Counted from the stretch's first letter, positions 1 to 5,592 are shown. The stretch is DNA of 8,895 bases from an uncultured Christensenella sp. (GCA_910583735.1 CAJTXS010000039.1:1-8895); one strand, 5' to 3'. Numbers and translations: made by a program. The notes: generated by a model not told the origin, from the sequence alone.

Positions 1-2
1 TC

Positions 3-101
3 GCATGCTCGCTACGCGTTTCCCCTCGTTTGCACCCCTCCGATTTTTCAAGGTATCACTCACGAAAAGCGTGGTTTTCGCTCGTTATTCCCTGCGGCGC
101 A
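3..101. repeat. Intergenic repeat module, copy 1
   Basis: This is the first copy of a diverged repeat module that recurs at 321-432 and, in part, at 537-590. It starts with GCATGCTCGCTAC and continues with a block at 20-41 (TTCCCCTCGTTT, then GCACCCCTCC) that matches copy 2 at 21 of 22 positions. Next come a TTTTCAAGGTA element, a small stem (CGAAAA 63-68 with TTTTCG 75-80) and a closing CCTGCGGCGCA at 91-101. The similarity runs up to the left edge, so the copy may extend outside the window. No protein family fits it. Structured RNA, a non-autonomous mobile repeat or a regulatory repeat are all possible. Confidence 0.65.
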
Positions 102-123
102 GGTCGGTCGGCGCGCCCTGTTA

Positions 124-161
124 CTGCGCGAAGATATTTAGCCAATATCTTCTAAATGCAG
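124..161. other. Hairpin between repeat copies
   Basis: GAAGATATT at 130-138 and AATATCTTC at 144-152 form a perfect 9-bp stem around a 5-base loop. CTGC at 124-127 and GCAG at 158-161 can close a second outer helix. No U-tract follows on either strand, so this is not a standard terminator. Its role is unknown. Confidence 0.55.
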
Positions 162-188
162 CCTTACGGACGCCCTCCCTCCTCTCCT

Positions 189-248
189 ACGACCAGTCGC
201 GATACAAAAGCGACGATAAGCGTATCGTCTTACTTTTGTATCGGTCGT
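189..248. other. Long nested hairpin
   Basis: An 11-bp perfect stem (CGATACAAAAG 200-210 with CTTTTGTATCG 233-243) encloses a 7-bp stem (GACGATA 212-218 with TATCGTC 223-229, loop AGCG). Outside it, ACGAC 189-193 pairs with GTCGT 244-248 across a bulge. The total is 23 base pairs in about 60 bases. That is far more than expected by chance and suggests a folded RNA or a cruciform DNA element. No neighbouring gene explains it. Confidence 0.6.
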
Positions 249-299
249 ACTCTCATAGGTGGATAAAATAACGAGGGGCACCAATTAAACGCTTACATG

Positions 300-323
300 T
301 GCGCAAGTTTTTTTACTTGCGCA
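300..323. other. T-loop hairpin abutting repeat copy 2
   Basis: TGCGCAAGT at 300-308 pairs perfectly with ACTTGCGCA at 315-323 around a loop of six T. The right arm runs straight into the start of repeat copy 2 (GCATATTTGCTAC, 321-333). There is no T-run after the stem, so it does not look like an intrinsic terminator on either strand. Confidence 0.5.
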
Positions 324-432
324 TATTTGCTACATGGTTCCCCTCGTTTACACCCCTCCCCAAAATGCTCACGCATTTTCAAGGTACCGCTTGCAAAAAG
401 CGTCGTTTTTGCGCGCTATAGCCTGCGGCGCA
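321..432. repeat. Intergenic repeat module, copy 2
   Basis: This is the fullest copy of the module seen at 3-101. The shared parts, in the same order, are GCAT..TTGCTAC at 321-333, the TTCCCCTCGTTT block at 338-359, TTTTCAAGGTA at 376-386, a stem (GCAAAAA 393-399 with TTTTTGC 406-412) and CCTGCGGCGCA at 422-432. This copy also has an extra hairpin, AAAATGC 362-368 with GCATTTT 373-379, absent from copy 1. The start-to-start distance from copy 1 is about 318 bases. Bases outside the shared parts are unrelated, so this is a dispersed repeat rather than a simple tandem duplication. Confidence 0.65.
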
Positions 433-452
433 TAAATAAACGGTTGTCTCTC

Positions 453-500
453 TTTTACGCGCGCAGATTGGTATAAGACTAATTATCTTAGCGCGTAAAA
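453..500. other. 10-bp inverted repeat with inner stem
   Basis: TTTTACGCGC at 453-462 and GCGCGTAAAA at 491-500 are perfect inverted copies. Inside them, ATTGGT and ACTAAT can form a second short stem with one wobble pair. The structure lies between repeat copies 2 and 3. A folded transcript or the remnant of a mobile repeat would both fit. There is no gene partner. Confidence 0.5.
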
Positions 501-536
501 TTCACTCTTTCCGATATAAAAATACTTCGCTCTTAA

Positions 537-590
537 CCGCTCATATTTTTTAAGGTACTGCTTACAAAAAGTGTAAGTTCTTGCGCTCTG
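537..590. repeat. Intergenic repeat module, partial copy 3
   Basis: This is a shorter and more diverged copy of the module. It keeps the GCTCA..ATTTTTTAAGGTACTGCTTAC part and the small stem (CAAAAA 565-570 with TTCTTG 578-583, one mismatch). The C-rich leading block and the CCTGCGGCGCA end are missing. It aligns with 367-416 of copy 2 with a single inserted base in the loop. Confidence 0.5.
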
Positions 591-659
591 AAAAAAAATC
601 TATATACTATGATATGATTAACCGCTATTGAGCGCCGCCTGTATTGCAACTAATAGAAA

Positions 660-684
660 ATAAACGCGGGATGTCCGCGCTTAT
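660..684 (-). terminator. Intrinsic terminator after the ArsR gene
   Basis: Read on the minus strand, ATAAGCGCGG (684-675) pairs with CCGCGTTTAT (669-660). The 10-bp stem contains one G-U wobble that pairs only in the minus-strand transcript. It encloses a 5-base loop and is followed by a T-rich stretch. It lies 52-76 bases after the ArsR stop codon. The stem is almost the same sequence as the terminator after PEP carboxykinase at 1782-1808. Confidence 0.65.
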
Positions 685-735
685 CAAGAAAAATACTCAA
701 TATAATTAATATAACAGACTTTTATACCAATAGAT

Positions 736-1101
736 TTATCTGTACTTACTCATCAAGAAGCCTACGTAATCAGTGCCGAGGCTCATTACCCGCTCCACGA
801 CGGGATTGATTAGGGTATAATAAATCACCTTGCCGTCGCGCCTACACCCCACTATACCCGCATCGCGCAGAAGTTTAAGCTGATGAGATACGGTACTCTG
901 ATTGAGACCGATAACCAGCGCGATATCGCCCACGCACATATCGCTGATAGAGAGCGCGGAAAGTATCTTGACTCTCGTTGCGTCCGAGAATACGGAAAAG
1001 AAGCCTGCGATAATCCTCACATCGCCGTCCGACGGCATATATAGCCTAATATCTCTCTCTTGACTGCGCGTTATGCCGAGCGCGCCCGCGGTATCATACA
1101 T
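736..1101 (-). CDS. ArsR/SmtB-family winged-helix repressor
   Basis: This is a 121-residue DNA-binding repressor of the ArsR family, whose members usually dimerise and release DNA when they bind metal or another signal. The fold is recognisable from VFSDATRVKILSAL (37-50), the helix-turn-helix with recognition helix NQSTVSHQLKLLRDAG (67-82) and the wing GCRRDGKVIYYTL (85-97). The classical alpha-3 metal motif ELCVCDL appears as DMCVGDI (54-60), so only Cys56 of the cysteine pair is kept. The C-terminal helix lacks the Asp/His ligands of SmtB or CzrA. The sensed signal therefore cannot be named; a metal through Cys56 and Cys86, or redox, are possible. An N-terminal extension of about 25 residues precedes the core. 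The start is supported by GGAGGT at 1108-1113, six bases before ATG. It is transcribed divergently from the cysteine-rich small gene, which it may control. Confidence 0.88.
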   Translation of the reverse strand: MYDTAGALGITRSQERDIRLYMPSDGDVRIIAGFFSVFSDATRVKILSALSISDMCVGDIALVIGLNQSTVSHQLKLLRDAGIVGCRRDGKVIYYTLINPVVERVMSLGTDYVGFLMSKYR

Positions 1102-1137
1102 ATTGCCACCTCCGTGAAATAATTATATATCAGGCAA

Positions 1138-1168
1138 TTTAAGCGATTAAAGCGCATATTGTATAATA
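1138..1168 (+). promoter_or_regulatory. Promoter with overlapping near-palindrome
   Basis: TATAAT at 1162-1167 is a consensus -10 box placed about 36 bases before the small gene's ATG. A weak -35 (TTTAAG, 1138-1143) lies 18 bases upstream. The -10 sits inside TATTGTATAATA (1157-1168), which is palindromic at 10 of 12 positions. A divergently encoded ArsR repressor could bind there. The operator role is inferred from position only. Confidence 0.45.
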
Positions 1169-1202
1169 CGGTTAAATAATGTCGTTATTACAGGAGGCGA
1201 GT

Positions 1203-1394
1203 ATGAATAACTCTCTTTTCGGAATTTTACTTCTTATGGTCTTAGGCGGAGGCGGCTGCTGTAACGGCAACGATTTCGTGCCCAACAGTTGCGACCCGCT
1301 ATCTCTTGCGCTGTGCTGTATGCTCTTCTCTTCTTGCGTAGGCGACAGGTTCAATCCTCTTTCTTTCGCCTGCCCCAACGCATCTAATACCTAA
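1203..1394 (+). CDS. Small cysteine-rich hydrophobic protein
   Basis: This is a 63-residue protein of no family I recognise. The start is fixed by a very strong AGGAGG at 1192-1197, five bases before ATG. A hydrophobic N-terminal stretch (residues 5-14) leads into GGGGCC at 15-20. There are seven cysteines in all (19, 20, 30, 38, 39, 45, 57), including two adjacent CC pairs. It has only four charged residues (Asp24, Asp31, Asp48, Arg49) and no lysine or histidine. A second hydrophobic patch spans 33-42. The lack of N-terminal positive charge and of a proper lipobox argues against a normal secreted lipoprotein. It is transcribed away from the ArsR repressor, which makes thiol or metal binding plausible. 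A small spore or envelope protein is an alternative. No clear terminator follows. Confidence 0.6.
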   Translation: MNNSLFGILLLMVLGGGGCCNGNDFVPNSCDPLSLALCCMLFSSCVGDRFNPLSFACPNASNT

Positions 1395-1780
1395 CACAGA
1401 TATATTGCGATAATTGCTTAGGAAATAAGGCTTCGCGGCGGCATAATGTATAATTATATTGCGGCAAGGCTTATGCTTTGCGCTGCGCAATTTAGGCGCA
1501 ATAACACAACATCTATAAACTATTGCCTAAGCTACGATAACAAAATGGGCTGCCGCGCAATATAATGTAATCGGACTATATAATAATAGTCCGGCACGGT
1601 AAATATCTGCCTTTCTAAGCAGTACGATTAAAGCACATGCGCTAAGTATAAGCGCAGGCATTTGCTGAAATACGTATAAGAAGCCATGCGGCAAGCTATA
1701 CGCCGAGGTCGGTAAAGCGCATACGCTTTAATAAAGTCTAATCTCTTTATAACCGCGCGGTGTCGCGGCAATATATATAA
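1395..1780. other. Hairpin-rich non-coding region
   Basis: I see no gene here on either strand. Several inverted repeats stand out: CGGACTAT 1572-1579 with ATAGTCCG 1586-1593; TAAAGCG 1713-1719 with CGCTTTA 1724-1730; TGCGCT 1638-1643 with AGCGCA 1651-1656; and a long-range pair GCTTAGG 1416-1422 with CCTAAGC 1526-1532. None is followed by a T-run that would mark a terminator. The region could hold an untranslated RNA or old repeat debris. Confidence 0.4.
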
Positions 1781-1781
1781 A

Positions 1782-1808
1782 ATAAGCGCGGAATAAATCC
1801 GCGCTTAT
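1782..1808 (-). terminator. Intrinsic terminator after PEP carboxykinase
   Basis: ATAAGCGCGG (1782-1791) and CCGCGCTTAT (1799-1808) form a perfect 10-bp stem with a 7-base loop. On the minus strand it is followed at once by TTATATATAT. It starts 25 bases after the stop codon of the carboxykinase gene. The A-rich side before the stem could let it work weakly from the plus strand as well. Confidence 0.75.
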
Positions 1809-1832
1809 GCTTAAGTAAATCGGTAAGTAATC

Positions 1833-3617
1833 TTACTTCTTGAGCTTAGCCTCGAGCTCCTTCTCCATGTCGGCAAGCGCCTTAGGCAACGTGCCGTCCG
1901 CGTCGAACTTGGAGTAGAAAGCCTTGATGCCTTCGCAGTCCTCGAGCCAAGCATCCTTGTCGATGCTGAGCAAGCCCTTGACGGTATCGAGGTCGATATC
2001 CAAGCCTTCGATATTGATATCTTCCGCCTTAGGAACAAAGCCGATAGGGGTCTCGACTGCATCTGCCTCGCCGTCGATTCTCTTCAAGATCCAATCGAGC
2101 ACGCGCATATTGTCGCCGAAGCCGGGCCAAATGAAGTGACCTTCGCTATCAGTCCTGAACCAGTTAACGTTATAGAACTTAGGCTGCTTGGACTTCTCTA
2201 CGGTCTTGCCGATGTCGAGCCAGTGCTGGAAGTAATCGCCCATGTTGTATCCGCAGAAAGGAAGCATAGCCATAGGGTCGCGTCTTACTACGCCGACGGC
2301 GCCGCTTGCCGCAGCGGTGGTCTCGGAAGCCATGATAGAGCCTACGAACACGCCGTTGTCCCAATCCTTAGCCTCGTATACGAGCGGCGCGGTCTTAGCG
2401 CGACGTCCGCCGAAGATGAACGCGCTGATCGGTACAGGCTCTCCGCTGAAGAATTTGTCGGAGATGCAAGGGCAATTCTCGGCAGGCGCGGTGAAGCGGC
2501 TGTTGGGATGAGCGCCCTTCTCGGTCGAGGTAGTGCCGTCCCAATCTCCTCCCTTCCACTCGATAGCGTTCTTGGGAGGATTCTTATCCAAGCCTTCCCA
2601 CCACACGGTACCGTTGTCCTTGTTATAAGCGACGTTGGTGAAGATGGTATTCTTCTTGGTAGAAGCAAGAGCGTTGGGGTTGGACTTGACGTTGGTGCCG
2701 GGAGCTACGCCGAAGAAACCGTTCTCGGGGTTGATAGCGTACAGTCTGCCGTCCTCGCCCTTCTTAATCCAAGCGATGTCGTCGCCGACCGTCCATACCT
2801 TATAGCCCTTATTGCGATATACTTCGGGAGGAATGAGCATTGCCAGATTGGTCTTGCCGCATGCCGAAGGGAAAGCAGCCGCCATATAGACGGTGTCCTT
2901 ACCGGGGCGCTCGATACCGAGTATGAGCATGTGCTCTGCCTGCCAGCCCTCGTTCCTACCCTGATAGGAAGCGATACGAAGAGCGAAGCACTTCTTGCCC
3001 AGCAGCACGTTGCCGCCGTAGCCGGAGTTGACGGATATAATTGCGTTGTCCTCGGGGAACTGGCAGATATATCTCTCGTTCTCGTCTATCTGGCATCTTG
3101 CGTGAGTGCCTCTGACGAAGTCGTTGGAGTCGCCGAGCGCGTCGAGCACGTTCTTGCCTACGCGGGTCATTATCTTCATGTTGAGCACTACGTAGATGGA
3201 GTCGGTGGTCTCGATACCTATCTTGGATATAGGTCCGCCCACAGGTCCCATGGAGTAAGGGATTACATACATCGTCCTGCCCTTGTAAGCGCCGTCGAGT
3301 ATGGAGTTGAGCTTAGCGTAAGCCTCCTTGGGATCCCACCAATTATTGGTAGGTCCGGCCTCTTTCTTGCTGCGAGCGCAAATAAAGGTACGTCCCTCTA
3401 CGCGCGCAACGTCGTTAACCGCAGTGCGGTGCAAAAGGCAGCCGGGAAGCAGATCGTTGTTGAGTCTGATCATTTCGCCGGAAGCTACAGCCTCGTCGGT
3501 GAGCTTTTCGTAAAGCTCTTTGGAACCGTCGATCCATACGACCTTGTCGGGCTTGCACAGCTGAACTCTGCTGTCTACAAACTCGAGTACTTGCTTGTTC
3601 GTAGTCAAATTAGCCAT
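1833..3617 (-). CDS. pckG: Phosphoenolpyruvate carboxykinase (GTP)
   Basis: This 594-residue enzyme interconverts oxaloacetate plus GTP with phosphoenolpyruvate, CO2 and GDP in the cytosol. It links the TCA-cycle acids to glycolysis or gluconeogenesis, and in anaerobes it often works in the CO2-fixing direction. The length and the whole sequence fit the GTP-dependent family. Visible motifs are the substrate-binding YSMGPVGGP (121-129), the P-loop FPSACGKTN (249-257) with the family's reactive Cys253, the kinase-2 motif GDDIAW (278-283), the NPENGFFGVAPGT segment (296-308) and FGGRRAKTAPLV (402-413). All key residues appear present, so it should be active. The start has AAGGAG at 3627-3632, nine bases upstream. 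It forms a single-gene unit with its own promoter and terminator. A long antisense reading frame over it is a coding shadow. Confidence 0.97.
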   Translation of the reverse strand: MANLTTNKQVLEFVDSRVQLCKPDKVVWIDGSKELYEKLTDEAVASGEMIRLNNDLLPGCLLHRTAVNDVARVEGRTFICARSKKEAGPTNNWWDPKEAYAKLNSILDGAYKGRTMYVIPYSMGPVGGPISKIGIETTDSIYVVLNMKIMTRVGKNVLDALGDSNDFVRGTHARCQIDENERYICQFPEDNAIISVNSGYGGNVLLGKKCFALRIASYQGRNEGWQAEHMLILGIERPGKDTVYMAAAFPSACGKTNLAMLIPPEVYRNKGYKVWTVGDDIAWIKKGEDGRLYAINPENGFFGVAPGTNVKSNPNALASTKKNTIFTNVAYNKDNGTVWWEGLDKNPPKNAIEWKGGDWDGTTSTEKGAHPNSRFTAPAENCPCISDKFFSGEPVPISAFIFGGRRAKTAPLVYEAKDWDNGVFVGSIMASETTAAASGAVGVVRRDPMAMLPFCGYNMGDYFQHWLDIGKTVEKSKQPKFYNVNWFRTDSEGHFIWPGFGDNMRVLDWILKRIDGEADAVETPIGFVPKAEDINIEGLDIDLDTVKGLLSIDKDAWLEDCEGIKAFYSKFDADGTLPKALADMEKELEAKLKK

Positions 3618-3654
3618 TAATTATATCTCCTTAGATATTTTTATCAGTTAATAA

Positions 3655-3667
3655 CGCGCAAGGCGCG
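3655..3667. promoter_or_regulatory. CGCGC palindrome in the carboxykinase leader
   Basis: CGCGC (3655-3659) and GCGCG (3663-3667) are separated by AAG. They lie just after the predicted transcription start and before the ribosome site of the carboxykinase gene. This could be an operator or a short leader hairpin. Only position and symmetry support it. Confidence 0.3.
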
Positions 3668-3684
3668 CTTACTATACCTAATGT

Positions 3685-3713
3685 ATTATATCACGCGAAA
3701 CGCCGATTGGCAA
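3685..3713 (-). promoter_or_regulatory. Promoter of PEP carboxykinase
   Basis: On the minus strand, TTGCCA (3713-3708) is followed after exactly 17 bases by TATAAT (3690-3685), with an extended TGA just before the -10. This is a near-consensus sigma-A promoter. Transcription would start near 3678 and leave a leader of about 60 bases. Confidence 0.8.
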
Positions 3714-4195
3714 CAAAATAAGAGGTAATGCTCTCATACGATATCACGGGCGATTGCGACTGCGCCTTATATTGCGCCAGCCATATAGCTCGACGCTTAG
3801 ATGCAGCGCACGCGCCGCAGCCCCGCTTGATTGCTTGCTATAATTGTCAATTAATAATCGAGACGAGTGCCACTGCTCTCGGCGCTCATACCAGTGTTAT
3901 ACGGATGTACAGTCGACTTAGCGCATTTCGTCAATCTACCGCGCTCGTTTAATCTGCCTGCTCCTCCAGATATCTATTAGCCGATAACGACTTATCGACT
4001 CATAACGACTACCGCCAAAAAATAAGCTGAACGCATTGCCGTAGTTACCATAGAAAAATTAAGTGATTTGCAGGCGAAAGAGAATTAGCGAGGCGTGAAA
4101 CCGCGCCTTTTCCGATATCAATATTGCGTTAACGAACGGGGGTGCTTGTAGCATAGCGGAATATGGATATGCTTGTATATCCGACAATATTTAAT
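3714..4195. other. Intergenic region, no convincing gene
   Basis: A 74-codon frame at 3728-3952 has AGAGGT only two bases before its ATG and no recognisable content, so I do not call it. A small stem (CGATAA 3982-3987 with TTATCG 3992-3997) is present. A terminator-like hairpin (AGGCG 4091-4095 with CGCCT 4104-4108, then TTT) has no gene in front of it on the plus strand. It may be the remnant of a lost gene. Confidence 0.4.
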
Positions 4196-4198
4196 AGG

Positions 4199-4227
4199 TT
4201 GTCTTACTTTCGTTTTTATGACATAAT
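4199..4227 (+). promoter_or_regulatory. Promoter of the GNAT gene
   Basis: TTGTCT (4199-4204) and CATAAT (4222-4227) are 17 bases apart, and TGA directly precedes the -10 as an extended element. Transcription would start near 4234, leaving about 30 bases before the ATG. Confidence 0.6.
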
Positions 4228-4263
4228 TATTCCGATATAAACAGTAATCCAAATGAGGTCAAT

Positions 4264-4710
4264 ATGCTAAAAATAAGTTTAATGTCAACCGATGATGCGG
4301 AAGATATTCTTAAAATGATGAGAGTATTTTATACTTCACAGGCGGTGGCAACCAACGGCTCGGAAGAAATTTTTCGTAATGATATAAATAATTGCGTCGG
4401 TGGCTGTCCGTTTTTGGAAGGCTATACATTTTCATATAATAATTCGGTAGCGGGATATGCTATGATTGCAAAAAGTTTCTCTACCGAATTCGGCAAGCCT
4501 TGTATTTGGATCGAAGATATATTTGTCAAACAGGAATATCAAGGTAAAGGTATAGGAACGAAGTTTTTAGACTACATTGAACAAAAATATCCAAACTGTA
4601 TATTCAGACTTGAAGTTGAAGAATATAATCACGGAGCTATTAAATTGTATAAAAAAAGCGGTTATGATTTTCTCCCGTATATGGAAATGAAAAAAGATAT
4701 AAAACCTTAA
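4264..4710 (+). CDS. GNAT-family N-acetyltransferase
   Basis: This is a 148-residue single-domain acetyltransferase that would move an acetyl group from acetyl-CoA to an amine. The substrate cannot be told from sequence. The acetyl-CoA motif A is clear: IWIEDIFVKQEYQGKGIGTKFL, at about residues 81-102, with the pyrophosphate loop QGKGIG at 93-98. Motif B follows as EYNHGAIKLYKKSGYDF (120-136), ending in a typical beta strand YMEMKKDI. The length is normal for a stand-alone GNAT. The start is supported by GAGG at 4255-4258, five bases from ATG. The codons and flanks are clearly richer in A and T than the genes on either side, and it lies alone on the plus strand between minus-strand genes. Both points suggest later acquisition. 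Confidence 0.93.
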   Translation: MLKISLMSTDDAEDILKMMRVFYTSQAVATNGSEEIFRNDINNCVGGCPFLEGYTFSYNNSVAGYAMIAKSFSTEFGKPCIWIEDIFVKQEYQGKGIGTKFLDYIEQKYPNCIFRLEVEEYNHGAIKLYKKSGYDFLPYMEMKKDIKP

Positions 4711-4744
4711 AATGCAAAAATATCAATGAGATATTTGATATCAC

Positions 4745-4762
4745 GATAAATTATGATTTATC
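4745..4762 (+). other. AT-rich hairpin after the GNAT gene
   Basis: GATAAAT (4745-4751) and ATTTATC (4756-4762) form a perfect 7-bp stem with loop TATG, followed by TTTATAAAA. It starts 34 bases after the GNAT stop and may act as a weak terminator. The stem is almost all A-T. Confidence 0.3.
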
Positions 4763-4782
4763 TTTATAAAAAACGAGTTGTT

Positions 4783-4812
4783 AAAGCTCTCGACATTATG
4801 TTCGAGAGCTTT
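4783..4812. terminator. Terminator between convergent genes
   Basis: AAAGCTCTCGA (4783-4793) and TCGAGAGCTTT (4802-4812) form a perfect 11-bp stem with an 8-base loop between the convergent GNAT and Crp/Fnr genes. On the plus strand TTTGTGT follows the GC-rich core. On the minus strand the run of T lies several bases further on. It probably ends transcription from both sides, although neither U-tract is ideal. Confidence 0.6.
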
Positions 4813-4923
4813 GTGTCATTACTTGAAAGTGCATCTCTTTCTTTTATTCCTTATAGGAAGTGCGTCTTGACCGCCGGATTATCTTATATATTATATTTAT
4901 TCCTATTTAATATAGCCGTCGTC

Positions 4924-5592
4924 TCAGCGATGCATGACTACTTCTCTCTTATCCACGCTGACTATGCCCTCTGAGCGCATAGAAGCCAGCTCGCGCATCA
5001 TCGCGCTCCTGTCGCAGCATATGTAATCGGCGAGCGTGGAGAGCGAAAACGGCAGAGTAAAACTGTTGCCGCCCCTCTTGGCGCAGCCTATCGCGAAGTA
5101 GTTGAGCAGCTTATCCCTTATGCTGCGATTGCTCAGCACTTCCACCCTTTCGCTCAGCGAGCGCGCTTTGGACGAGATAATCGCGAGCATATTGTGCACG
5201 AGCACATTGTGCTTATTGCAGTGATTGGAGCACCTGCCCGACACGAAGTCTGCGGGAATAAACACTATAGACGCGCTCTTGCGGCATACGACTGCGAGCA
5301 TATCGCCGGTAAGATTGCTAAAGGCGAGCGTCTGACCGAACATATCGCCCTCGCCCACTATCTCGAGCACGGTGCGGTTGCCGTCGTAATCCACGCGCTC
5401 CAACTCCGCCTCGCCCTTGATGACAATGCCTATACACTGTCTGTCGCTCTCGAAGCGGCACACCGTATCCCCTGCGGAAAATTCCTTTAATTTAGAATTG
5501 GAGCAATTGAGCATGACTGCTATCTCGCTCTCGTCTATCCCCTCGAACAGCGGACTGCGTGTAAGCGCAGACGCTATATTGCATTTCTCCAT
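4924..5592 (-). CDS. Crp/Fnr-family transcription regulator
   Basis: This 222-residue regulator has an N-terminal cyclic-nucleotide-like sensor domain (about 12-115; GDTVCRFESD, GEGDMFGQTLAF). A long dimer helix follows (about 128-160; HNMLAIISSKARSLSERVEVLSNR), then a C-terminal winged helix (180-215) with recognition motif CDRSAMMRELASMRSEGI. This layout is typical of clostridial Crp/Fnr proteins, many of which have no known ligand. The residues that contact cAMP in Crp are not obvious. Ten cysteines are present, but not in the Cys spacing that holds the Fnr iron-sulfur cluster. An ATG 45 bases upstream keeps the frame open, but GGGAGG at 5597-5602, four bases from the ATG at 5592, decides the start. 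It lies 190 bp downstream of the GH20 gene on the same strand and could regulate it. Confidence 0.92.
   Translation of the reverse strand: MEKCNIASALTRSPLFEGIDESEIAVMLNCSNSKLKEFSAGDTVCRFESDRQCIGIVIKGEAELERVDYDGNRTVLEIVGEGDMFGQTLAFSNLTGDMLAVVCRKSASIVFIPADFVSGRCSNHCNKHNVLVHNMLAIISSKARSLSERVEVLSNRSIRDKLLNYFAIGCAKRGGNSFTLPFSLSTLADYICCDRSAMMRELASMRSEGIVSVDKREVVMHR

Noticed and set aside
5..271. 88-codon plus-strand frame at the left edge
   Set aside because: It runs through repeat copy 1 and two strong hairpins, lacks a ribosome site and has a low-complexity, family-free product.
1..735. Possible CRISPR array or integron cassettes
   Set aside because: The repeat copies are too long, diverged and unevenly spaced for CRISPR, and no attC-type ends, cas gene or integrase is seen.
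1345..1360. GGTTCAATCC resembling a tRNA T-loop
   Set aside because: The flanking bases do not form the T-stem and no other tRNA arm is present. It is part of the small coding gene.
1172..1378. 68-codon minus-strand frame over the cysteine-rich gene
   Set aside because: It begins at TTG without a ribosome site, whereas the plus-strand gene has AGGAGG at the proper distance.
2136..3620. 494-codon open frame opposite PEP carboxykinase
   Set aside because: It lies almost exactly within a strongly conserved enzyme gene, has no family resemblance and is explained by codon bias keeping the antisense frame free of stops.
3728..3952. 74-codon frame upstream of the carboxykinase promoter
   Set aside because: The purine-rich stretch is only two bases from the ATG and the product resembles nothing. 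It remains possible but unsupported.
4753..4974. 73-codon hydrophobic frame
   Set aside because: It has no ribosome site, covers the terminator hairpin at 4783-4812 and runs into the end of the Crp/Fnr gene on the other strand.
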